From Aquirufa aurantiipilula (GTDB lineage Bacteria; Bacteroidota; Bacteroidia; Cytophagales; Spirosomataceae), in contig NZ_JAANOG010000011.1 of NCBI RefSeq assembly GCF_019923745.1, positions 1 through 64,000 of the forward strand: 64,000 bases of DNA, in the 5' to 3' direction. The translations under genes and the position numbers were made by a program. Position 1 is the stretch's first letter, and each line of letters opens with the position of its first letter. The notes beneath the pieces are model-generated. The model ran no database searches, was not told the DNA's origin, and saw only the letters and a list, made by a program, of their open reading frames with translations. This document shows, piece by piece, positions 48,042 to 57,872 of the stretch.

Positions 48042-50479
48042 ATTACCCTGAAGGATTAGCTGACAAAATAGGCTTTAGCCATGTTCAGTCCGACATCAAA
48101 GCAGCTTGTCTCAGCCAGATGGGAGTAGAATTCGCAGAAAAAATGCGCTTTTCTAATCGATTTCCCTTAGTAAAACAATGGGTCAATCAAGTGCATGAAA
48201 TGAAGCAATTGATGGCTGAGCGTGGAGGAGAATGGCCACAAGTAGATTATTATGACTTACGTCCATGGCTTGCTCCGTTAACCTTGGAAGGAAATTATTT
48301 ATCAGCCGACCAATGGAGAGATTGGCAAAGGGGATTGGATGTACTCTACCAATGCATTCGATTTTTTCACCTTTTAGATGCTGAAACCTATCCAGAATTA
48401 CATCAATTAACTCGTCAGTATTCCCAAAAAATCGCAGAGATTTCAGATCAGGATTACATGCAATTATTACCTGTTTTGCAAGAATTAGGTAGGGTATTTG
48501 ATGCCAATGGACAAATAAAAGAAAATGCATCCTCGGAATTAGGAGAGATTAGAAGGAAGAAAAATGCCGAAGAGCAAGGATTGCGGAAGAAGCTTGATAG
48601 TCTGTTGAATCAAGCACAACAACAAGGCTGGATTTCTAAGGATTTCTCCTTGACGCTCAGAAATGGTCGAATGGTAATTCCTTTGGCAGCTGAACATAAA
48701 CGGAAGATCAAAGGTTTTGTCCAAGATGAATCTGATACAGGTAAAACCGTATTTTTAGAACCTGCCGATGCGTTAACAGCCAATAATGAAATCAAATCTT
48801 TGGAGTCGGCAGAAAAGCGAGAAATCATTCAGATACTTTCACGTTTATCTGACCGTGTAAGACCCATGGTACCTATGTTGACTCAATGGTTACAATGGTT
48901 AGGTTTGATTGATTTTATACGCGCAAAAGCCATGTGGGCCCAAGAACACCGTGCTATTTTACCTCATTTACAGGAAAAACCTAGTTTAGATTGGCGAAAT
49001 GCTCGTCATCCTTTATTAGAAAAATCTCTGGAGAAAATAGGTAAAAAAATTAAGCCTTTGTCGATTCATTTAGACGAAAAGAAACGACTTATGGTAGTCT
49101 CTGGCCCAAATGCTGGAGGTAAATCTGTCACCTTAAGTACCGTTGGGCTATTGCAATATCTTTATCAATCAGGATGTTTGGTGCCAATCGAAGAAGGCTC
49201 TAGCATGGGATTCTTTCAGCAGATTTTTCTAGATATGGGAGATGAACAGAATCTAGAAAATGAATTAAGTACTTATAGTTCTCATTTGAGTAACATGCGT
49301 TATTTCCTTCAACATGCCAATGCAAAAACATTGGTATTAGTGGATGAATTTGGTACAGGTACTGAACCCTCTTTAGGAGGAGCCATTGCTGAAGCTATTC
49401 TGGAAAAATTGGCTGATAAAGGTTGTTATGGTGCTATCAATACGCACTTTGGTAATCTAAAAAGTTTAGCCGACCGCAAAGAAGGATTATTCAATGCTGC
49501 CATGCGCTATGATACAGCACATTTGGAACCTTTATTTATCTTAGATATGGGTAAACCAGGTAGTTCATTTGCTTTTGAAATTGCTCAAAAAATAGGTTTA
49601 CCAACGGGTATCATTGAAAATGCCCGAAAAAAACTCGGTAAAAAGCAGGTTGATTTTGATAAGCTTTTACTAGAAACTGAAACAGAGAAGCAGATTTGGC
49701 AAAGTAAAAACAATAGCCTTAGTCTTCAAAATGAACAAGTAGATGCCATCAAACAGCAATATGAGCAGTTGAAAAATCATTTGCAAGAAGAGCAAAAAAA
49801 CATCATCAATAAAGCCAAGGCTGAAGCTAAACAATTGGTCAAAGAAGCCAATCAACGAATTGAGCAAACCATTCGAGAGATTAAGGAAAAAGCAGCTGGC
49901 AAGGAAGAGACCAAAGTGCTTCGAGAAAAGCTGGATGATTTTGCCCAAAAATCACTCATTGAGGCTCCAGTAAAACCTAAACCAGCATCGAATCCAATTG
50001 TCAAACTAATCAGTGGTCCAATCGCTGTCGGGGACTGGGTTGCGATACAAGATGGAGGTAGTGAACCAACAGTAGGTCAAGTATTAGAAATCAAAGGCAA
50101 AGATGCATTGTTGGCCTTAGGATCTATTAGTTCTACTATTAAATTAAAGCGATTACAAAAGGTCCAAGCTCCCAAAACAGAGAAAATCAAAACTGCTCCT
50201 TTAAAAGGCATTGACATTAATGACCGAATGGCGCAATTTAGCTTAACACTAGATTTACGAGGCAAAAGAGGTGAGGAAGTTTGGGTGACTTTGGATCAAT
50301 ACATCAACGATGTGTTGCTTTTAGGCGCTCCTGAAGTACGAATTTTACACGGAAAGGGTGATGGTATTTTACGGAGTTTGGTTAGAGAGCAATTAAAACG
50401 CTATGCCCAAATCAAGCAGGTACAGGATGAACATGCCGACCGCGGAGGTGCAGGTATCAGTGTCGTTACGATGAAATAG
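48038..50479 (+). CDS. mutS2: MutS2 family ATPase/endonuclease
   Basis: A MutS-related protein reported to suppress homologous recombination or to rescue collided ribosomes. It has a MutS core and clamp region (about 1-330), an ATPase domain with Walker A GPNAGGKS near 358 and Walker B LVLVDEFGTG near 432, a long coiled-coil region (about 540-640, QLKNHLQEEQKNIINKAKAEA), a KOW-like segment (VGDWVAIQDG near 665) and a C-terminal Smr endonuclease domain (about 735-813; LTLDLRGKRGEEV and ILHGKGDGILRSLV). All parts are present at 813 aa. It overlaps the preceding gene by 4 bases. Confidence 0.93.
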   Translation: MNYPEGLADKIGFSHVQSDIKAACLSQMGVEFAEKMRFSNRFPLVKQWVNQVHEMKQLMAERGGEWPQVDYYDLRPWLAPLTLEGNYLSADQWRDWQRGLDVLYQCIRFFHLLDAETYPELHQLTRQYSQKIAEISDQDYMQLLPVLQELGRVFDANGQIKENASSELGEIRRKKNAEEQGLRKKLDSLLNQAQQQGWISKDFSLTLRNGRMVIPLAAEHKRKIKGFVQDESDTGKTVFLEPADALTANNEIKSLESAEKREIIQILSRLSDRVRPMVPMLTQWLQWLGLIDFIRAKAMWAQEHRAILPHLQEKPSLDWRNARHPLLEKSLEKIGKKIKPLSIHLDEKKRLMVVSGPNAGGKSVTLSTVGLLQYLYQSGCLVPIEEGSSMGFFQQIFLDMGDEQNLENELSTYSSHLSNMRYFLQHANAKTLVLVDEFGTGTEPSLGGAIAEAILEKLADKGCYGAINTHFGNLKSLADRKEGLFNAAMRYDTAHLEPLFILDMGKPGSSFAFEIAQKIGLPTGIIENARKKLGKKQVDFDKLLLETETEKQIWQSKNNSLSLQNEQVDAIKQQYEQLKNHLQEEQKNIINKAKAEAKQLVKEANQRIEQTIREIKEKAAGKEETKVLREKLDDFAQKSLIEAPVKPKPASNPIVKLISGPIAVGDWVAIQDGGSEPTVGQVLEIKGKDALLALGSISSTIKLKRLQKVQAPKTEKIKTAPLKGIDINDRMAQFSLTLDLRGKRGEEVWVTLDQYINDVLLLGAPEVRILHGKGDGILRSLVREQLKRYAQIKQVQDEHADRGGAGISVVTMK

Positions 50480-50562
50480 TCGAAAATCTTCCTCTATTCA
50501 TGCCTCGATTAATAAAAAAATACTGACCTTTGTCCCTGATTTTTTACACTTAACAATACATT

Positions 50563-50991
50563 ATGTCTATTGCAAAAACTGGCGACCAGGTTGCCGTTCA
50601 TTACACAGGAAAACATACCGATGGCAGTATCTTTGATTCGTCCGTTGGAAGCAACCCATTAGAATTTCAATTAGGTTCTGGCATGGTTATCAAAGGATTT
50701 GATGATGGTGTGACTGGAATGACTATTGGTGAGAAAAAAACCATTACTATTCCAGCTGCAGAAGCTTATGGCGAGCATTCTCCAGAAAACACCTTAACCA
50801 TTGAAAGAAATCAAATTCCATCTCATATTCCAGTAGAATTGGGCGTTACTTTAAATATGCACCAAGATGGCGGACATGTTATAGAAGTAACTGTGACTGA
50901 TTTAACAGATACGCATGTAACATTGGATGCGAACCACCCAATGGCTGGAAAAGATTTAACTTTTGAATTAGAATTAGTCGCGATTAAATAA
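50563..50991 (+). CDS. SlyD-like FKBP-type peptidyl-prolyl isomerase
   Basis: The FKBP fold with the insert-in-flap chaperone domain typical of SlyD: VAVHYTGKHTDGSIFDSS, VIKGFDDGVTGMTIGEKK, then EAYGEHSPENTLTIERNQIPS and the insert, and DANHPMAGKDLTFELELVAI at the end. At 142 aa it lacks the long His-rich metal-binding tail of E. coli SlyD. It probably acts as a cytoplasmic folding helper. It lies 83 bases after mutS2 and 9 bases before the YfhO gene. Confidence 0.88.
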   Translation: MSIAKTGDQVAVHYTGKHTDGSIFDSSVGSNPLEFQLGSGMVIKGFDDGVTGMTIGEKKTITIPAAEAYGEHSPENTLTIERNQIPSHIPVELGVTLNMHQDGGHVIEVTVTDLTDTHVTLDANHPMAGKDLTFELELVAIK

Positions 50992-53436
<2,445 letters not shown>

Positions 53437-53440
53437 GTAT

Positions 53441-54331
53441 ATGATATATTCGATGACCGGTTTTGGGAAGGCCCAAAAAGAAATACAAGATCTTCAAATC
53501 AAAGTAGAGGTCAAGAGTTTGAATTCTAAATTCACCGATTTGTTTTGTCGCCTGCCCAAGTCGCTTTCTGCTAGAGAAATTGAAGTACGAAATTACCTTA
53601 CTCAGCAATTAGAACGAGGAAAAATAGAGTTATCATTGACTATGCAAAAGGCCACGGAAACGGCCTCTCCTAGCCTGTTACCGGAAAAGCAAATTGAAGA
53701 ATTATTCAGTGAATTAAAGCGAGTAGCAAAGCAAGTTGGGGTAGAATCTGTGAATGAAACAGCCCTGTATTTGCATGCTTTATCCATGCCCAATACCATT
53801 CAGGCCGAACAAAGCCAAGAAACGGAAGAAGAAGTAGAGGCCCTTTGGCAATCCATTTTTGAGATCATACAAGAGGCGACTCAAGAATGTAAATCCTTTC
53901 GTTTGAGAGAAGGTAATGTGGTAGAAGAGAAATTCAAGGAATACATTGCTTCGATTAAGAATGGACTTGATGCTGTAAAAGAGCAAGATTTGATTCGTAT
54001 GCCTAATATCCGTGAACGGATGAAAAAGTCCTTGTTGGACTTAGGATTGAATGAAGATTTTGACCAAAATCGTTTCGAGCAAGAGGTGGTATATTACATT
54101 GAGAAATTTGATATTTCTGAAGAAAAAGTTCGCTTAGCGACTCACCTAGAATATTTCCTTGAAGTATTAAAAGAAGGGAACGGTAAAAAATTAAATTTCA
54201 TGGCGCAAGAAATTGGCCGAGAAATCAACACCATTGGGTCCAAGGCCAATGATTCTCAAATCCAGCGTATCGTGGTAAACATGAAAGATGAATTAGAGAA
54301 AATCAAAGAGCAAACAGCGAATGTACTTTAA
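53441..54331 (+). CDS. YicC-family endoribonuclease
   Basis: MIYSMTGFGKAQKEIQDLQIKVEVKSLNSK is the diagnostic N-terminus, followed by the helical DUF1732 region. The C-terminus EVLKEGNGKKLNFMAQEIGREINTIGSKANDSQIQRIVVNMKDELEKIKEQTANVL also matches. At 296 aa it is full length. In other bacteria this family cleaves RNA or affects sRNA stability. It starts 4 bases after the YfhO stop. A hairpin-forming repeat follows. Confidence 0.88.
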   Translation: MIYSMTGFGKAQKEIQDLQIKVEVKSLNSKFTDLFCRLPKSLSAREIEVRNYLTQQLERGKIELSLTMQKATETASPSLLPEKQIEELFSELKRVAKQVGVESVNETALYLHALSMPNTIQAEQSQETEEEVEALWQSIFEIIQEATQECKSFRLREGNVVEEKFKEYIASIKNGLDAVKEQDLIRMPNIRERMKKSLLDLGLNEDFDQNRFEQEVVYYIEKFDISEEKVRLATHLEYFLEVLKEGNGKKLNFMAQEIGREINTIGSKANDSQIQRIVVNMKDELEKIKEQTANVL

Positions 54332-54333
54332 TA

Positions 54334-54389
54334 GTGTTTAGTGATTAGTAATTGAAGAATCTAATCCCTAATAACTAATCACTAAAAAC
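54334..54389. repeat. hairpin-forming repeat between yicC and the DUF6941-like gene
   Basis: GTGTTTAGTGATTAGTAATT (54334-54353) and AATAACTAATCACTAAAAAC (54370-54389) pair over about 20 bp with 2 mismatches. The right part (54359-54382) is nearly the same as 31645-31670, so this is copy 2 of a dispersed repeat. It sits between convergent genes and may terminate both. Confidence 0.55.
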
Positions 54390-54787
54390 TAATAATCTAC
54401 CACCCCTACTGTCAGGCTCAATCCCGTTCTGAATTCCCTATCATAGAAGAACTCAAAAGCGTATTTCCCGGGCATCTCAAATTTGGAATGAACTAAATTC
54501 CAAATGATATTCAACGTGGTATGATCCGCATTGGGGTTCTTTTGTATCGTGAACTCTCCTTTAAATGGCTCATGGAAGTTGTCGCCCTGTGGATTTAAAG
54601 CATCAATTTGGAAATAATGCAATCCAAGCTCCGAATTTGCTATTCGAATACGGGCAACAATAGCACAAGATGGATGAATGGCAGGAAACTCCTTGGCCGT
54701 GATGTTATCAAACGTGCCATTGATCACCAATTTGCCTTGTCCATAATCGGCAGCATAATCTGCCAAGGTGAATATCTCAACTTCCAT
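54389..54787 (-). CDS. DUF6941-like conserved protein
   Basis: A 132-residue all-beta-looking protein: MEVEIFTLADYAADYGQGKL, TFDNITAKEFPAIHPSCAIVARIRI, HYFQIDALNPQGDNF, and ending LSLTVGVVDY. I associate this pattern with DUF6941 of Bacteroidota; the function is unknown. There is no signal peptide. ATG 54787 gives a start matching the family; an in-frame upstream ATG at 54823 overlaps the next gene and would add an unlikely aromatic leader. It follows the EamA-type transporter gene on the same strand. Confidence 0.62.
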   Translation of the reverse strand: MEVEIFTLADYAADYGQGKLVINGTFDNITAKEFPAIHPSCAIVARIRIANSELGLHYFQIDALNPQGDNFHEPFKGEFTIQKNPNADHTTLNIIWNLVHSKFEMPGKYAFEFFYDREFRTGLSLTVGVVDY

Positions 54788-54797
54788 ATGTATTTCT

Positions 54798-55664
54798 TTA
54801 AAGTAGTAATAGAACAATAGCAATACAGCCTAAACTAATTCCAATGCCCTGTCGACCGCTTATTTTCTCCTTAAAAAACAAGTAGGCTACGGCCGTAGAT
54901 CCCACTATTACTCCAATATTAAATATTGGCAAAACTATCGCTCCATTGTTACCAAAGTAATCCAAGGTTTTCAATAAAAAGTAAAAGGAGAAGAAATTAG
55001 GCAATCCTAAAGGAAAAGCCGCCAACATAGAAGACTTATTCCAAGTAAATTTCCCTAAGATCGTTCCACGAACTAATTCCAGTACTGAAGCACCAATTGC
55101 CCCAGCCACAATCATCAGCATGAATGGAATTGTCCCCCCTGCTTCTATGGCAACTTCTGCATTCAAAAAATTGAAGGCTGTATTGGTTATTCCATATCCA
55201 ACAAACACCAATAATAAAGCTAATAAAGATTTATTTTGCCCCTTTGCATCTATTTGTGGGCTACAGAAATAAATAGCACCAAAAGCCAAAAGTAAACCAA
55301 CAATGATTTGCCAAGTCCAAGTAGCCCCTCCCCGATTCCAAATCAATAAATTAAATAATACAGGAATAACTAAAGAGATATTATTGGCCAAGGAAGTTGT
55401 CGCCATGCCGTTTTTCTGGGTCGAAAAACCTGTCAAAAGGAAAGTAAGCACAAAACCCAAACCCAAGGCCACCATTCCCATTGAATAAGACAAATCTGGC
55501 CAATGAAATGGTAGTGCATTAGGCTGAACAGCCCAGCCCGTTAAAAAACAAATGGGATAATTTAAGAGGATAGTCAAACTAGTGTCCACTCCAAATTTGG
55601 CATGCATCCTAAAATTGACCAACAATAAAACGGCAAAGAAAACGCTTAAAACAAAGTATATCAT
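54798..55664 (-). CDS. EamA/DMT-like transporter
   Basis: A 288-residue membrane protein with about ten hydrophobic segments and internal duplication typical of drug/metabolite transporters. The recognisable segments are SLANNISLVIPVLFNLLIWN in the first half and GNNGAIVLPIFNIGVIVGST followed by AVAYLFFKEKISGRQGIGI in the last. Substrate unknown. It is adjacent to hemH (4 bases between stop and start) and to the DUF6941-like gene, and it is likely the third gene of a reverse operon. Confidence 0.78.
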   Translation of the reverse strand: MIYFVLSVFFAVLLLVNFRMHAKFGVDTSLTILLNYPICFLTGWAVQPNALPFHWPDLSYSMGMVALGLGFVLTFLLTGFSTQKNGMATTSLANNISLVIPVLFNLLIWNRGGATWTWQIIVGLLLAFGAIYFCSPQIDAKGQNKSLLALLLVFVGYGITNTAFNFLNAEVAIEAGGTIPFMLMIVAGAIGASVLELVRGTILGKFTWNKSSMLAAFPLGLPNFFSFYFLLKTLDYFGNNGAIVLPIFNIGVIVGSTAVAYLFFKEKISGRQGIGISLGCIAIVLLLL

Positions 55665-55668
55665 GGCA

Positions 55669-56679
55669 TTATGATTGATGCACCAAATCCTTCAAGAAAC
55701 TTACCCATTCAGGTGAATTGTTTAAACTTTCAACCAATTGCCAGTGTTCACCACCCGCCTCTTCAAATAATTCCTTGTATTCCTCACCCACTTCTATGGT
55801 TGTTTCTAAACAATCAGCCACAAAGGCAGGAGAAAAAGCTAATATTTTCTTTTTGCCTTCCTTCACTAATTTTTTGATGGTTTCATCTGTGTAGGGCTGT
55901 AACCAAGGGTCCCTACCTAACCTACTTTGAAAGGCTGTTCCAAATGTTCCTTCTTTCAGACCCATTTCTTTGGCAATCAAGCGAGTCGTTTCAAAGCATT
56001 GAGCGCGATAACATCCATGATTCTTTTCTGTAATTTGCTCACAACAGGTGCCAAAAACACAGGTATTTTTCGTGATATCACCATTTCGAATATGTCGCTC
56101 TGGAACTCCATGGTAAGAAAATAAGTAATAATCAAAGTCATGATCCGCTTGGTATTTCTTTGCTTTTTCGGCAAAATAGGCGGCAAATCCAGGTCTTTGA
56201 TAGAAATAACTAACCAATGAAATACTGGGCATAATTTGCCAAGAGCTCATCAGTTCCATCACTCGCTCATAAACAGAACCTGTAGTAGCAGAAGCATATT
56301 GTGGAAATAAAGGGATGATGATCAATTTTTCCAATTGAAGCTTTTCCATCTCTTTTAAAACCGATGGTAAATCTGGATTTTGATAACGCATGGCCAATTT
56401 AACCACGTAATTTTCACCTAAGCTCTTTTGTAATGCATCGCGCACATCTTCTCCATAAAATTTCAAAGGAGAGCCGCGTTCTTCCCAAAGTTGTTGATAT
56501 ATCTTTGCCGACTTAGGAGCCCTAAAAGGCGCAATAATGCCATTAACCAAAAGAAATCGAAAAGGATATAGGATATCTATTACCCGGCCATCCATTAAAA
56601 ATTCCCTTAAATATCGACGAACTGAACCTGTATCCGGAGCATCCGGAGTACCTAAATTAACCAATAAAACTCCTACCAT
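55669..56679 (-). CDS. hemH: ferrochelatase
   Basis: It inserts Fe(II) into protoporphyrin IX, the last step of haem synthesis. VGVLLVNLGTPDAPDTGSVRRYL is the N-terminus, FSYHGVPERH (near 188) has the catalytic His, and SPAFVADCLETTIEVGEEY (near 280) has the catalytic Glu. Length is 336 aa. A run of cysteines, NTCVFGTCCEQ near 203 and HGCYRAQCFET near 220, is worth noting because some ferrochelatases hold a 2Fe-2S cluster with internal ligands. The downstream transporter gene begins 4 bases from its stop. Confidence 0.93.
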   Translation of the reverse strand: MVGVLLVNLGTPDAPDTGSVRRYLREFLMDGRVIDILYPFRFLLVNGIIAPFRAPKSAKIYQQLWEERGSPLKFYGEDVRDALQKSLGENYVVKLAMRYQNPDLPSVLKEMEKLQLEKLIIIPLFPQYASATTGSVYERVMELMSSWQIMPSISLVSYFYQRPGFAAYFAEKAKKYQADHDFDYYLFSYHGVPERHIRNGDITKNTCVFGTCCEQITEKNHGCYRAQCFETTRLIAKEMGLKEGTFGTAFQSRLGRDPWLQPYTDETIKKLVKEGKKKILAFSPAFVADCLETTIEVGEEYKELFEEAGGEHWQLVESLNNSPEWVSFLKDLVHQS

Positions 56680-56715
56680 TTTGTCCTAATTTGCCGCAAA
56701 GATGATGCAAAATTC

Positions 56716-57870
56716 TTATAAAGTCCACCCTTCTGGTGTAATCTTTGTTCTGGTTGGCCCCTCAAAGCAAGGAACGCGGTCCTGACAACCTGGAGAAACT
56801 CCTGGACAGAAAAACATTTCTCCTGGAACTTGAGGTATAAATGCCTTTTCCCCTGGAGGAATGCCCTTCGTACGGTCAATGTAAAAGATTTTCTTACTTA
56901 CTGAGAATACATTAAATATCCCTAAAATCTTTTCTGTTGGATTCGTAACCGACTTCACATTAACACTAAATCTTGTTTCAGCAGGTACATCAAATAACGA
57001 TCCACTAGATTGTACTTGAGCGATTAGACTTTGATAGAATGTAAAAGCACTTTTTGAAATACCTCTTTGCTCTAAACGAAAGTAATAAGGGGTGTAATTA
57101 TCAAATGGAGCACGAGCCACCTGACGACCTACAATGCGTTGACCATTGGTTAAAACATCCGAAAACACATTCAAATCATTGTTTGTTGAAATATCCCAAC
57201 ACTTCCCATCACAGGTATAATTCAAGATTTGATCCGTTGCAACGGCAGGAGTAATACAAGTATTTTGTCTAAAATTCCAAGTACCTCCTCCTCCACAAGA
57301 AGCACATATGGATATCGGTTCATAATGTTTCCAATTCCACATGTAATAATCACCTTCCTTAGGACTATCCTTAAAATCAAGATAAACCGTATATCCAGCT
57401 CGGCGAACATCTCCTTTGGAATATTGATCTAAGACCTCAAATTGAGTCACAATATTTTCAATCTCAGGAACGGGATTCATTTCTTCTTGGCTACTCTGGT
57501 ATTGCCTACCATCCAAGGTCTTGATAAATAATTGATAAGTGGAACCTACTTTTCCAGCAAAACCGGATGGGGGCAAATAAGTGCCTGTGGCTCCTCCTGT
57601 AACCTCCTTGAAGGTTGTTTTAGTGCCTGCTTGGTCAACGATGTACACATCTGCCTTGGTGACAGGAAGTGATAATACCGACATGATTTTATTGGCGGAA
57701 CTAGTCAAACGTATCTTACACATGGTAGGATCATTCACAATGTCCGCTTCAATGGTCATGTAGGAAGTAGAGTCTATTTGGGCAAAATCTTTGATGGGAT
57801 TAATGCAGGCCCAGGTCATGAAAACCAGGACAAAACTCAAGAATATATAGCTAATTAACTTATTAGGCAT
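56716..57870 (-). CDS. DUF4249 lipoprotein, partner of the TonB receptor
   Basis: An N-terminal lipoprotein signal (about 1-22; VFMTWAC with a lipobox Cys) is followed by beta-rich segments (MTIEADIVNDPTMCKIRLTS, TYLPPSGFAGKVGSTYQLFI, FFYQ-like blocks) that match DUF4249, a lipoprotein family encoded with TonB receptors in Bacteroidota. A Cys-rich insert (CASCGGGGTW, TCITP, TCDGKC near 205-245) and a Cys-containing tail (CPGVSPGCQDRVPC) suggest disulfides. Length is 384 aa. It begins 2 bases after the receptor stop, so it is the second gene of that operon. The cargo is unknown. Confidence 0.8.
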   Translation of the reverse strand: MPNKLISYIFLSFVLVFMTWACINPIKDFAQIDSTSYMTIEADIVNDPTMCKIRLTSSANKIMSVLSLPVTKADVYIVDQAGTKTTFKEVTGGATGTYLPPSGFAGKVGSTYQLFIKTLDGRQYQSSQEEMNPVPEIENIVTQFEVLDQYSKGDVRRAGYTVYLDFKDSPKEGDYYMWNWKHYEPISICASCGGGGTWNFRQNTCITPAVATDQILNYTCDGKCWDISTNNDLNVFSDVLTNGQRIVGRQVARAPFDNYTPYYFRLEQRGISKSAFTFYQSLIAQVQSSGSLFDVPAETRFSVNVKSVTNPTEKILGIFNVFSVSKKIFYIDRTKGIPPGEKAFIPQVPGEMFFCPGVSPGCQDRVPCFEGPTRTKITPEGWTL

Positions 57871-57872
57871 TT

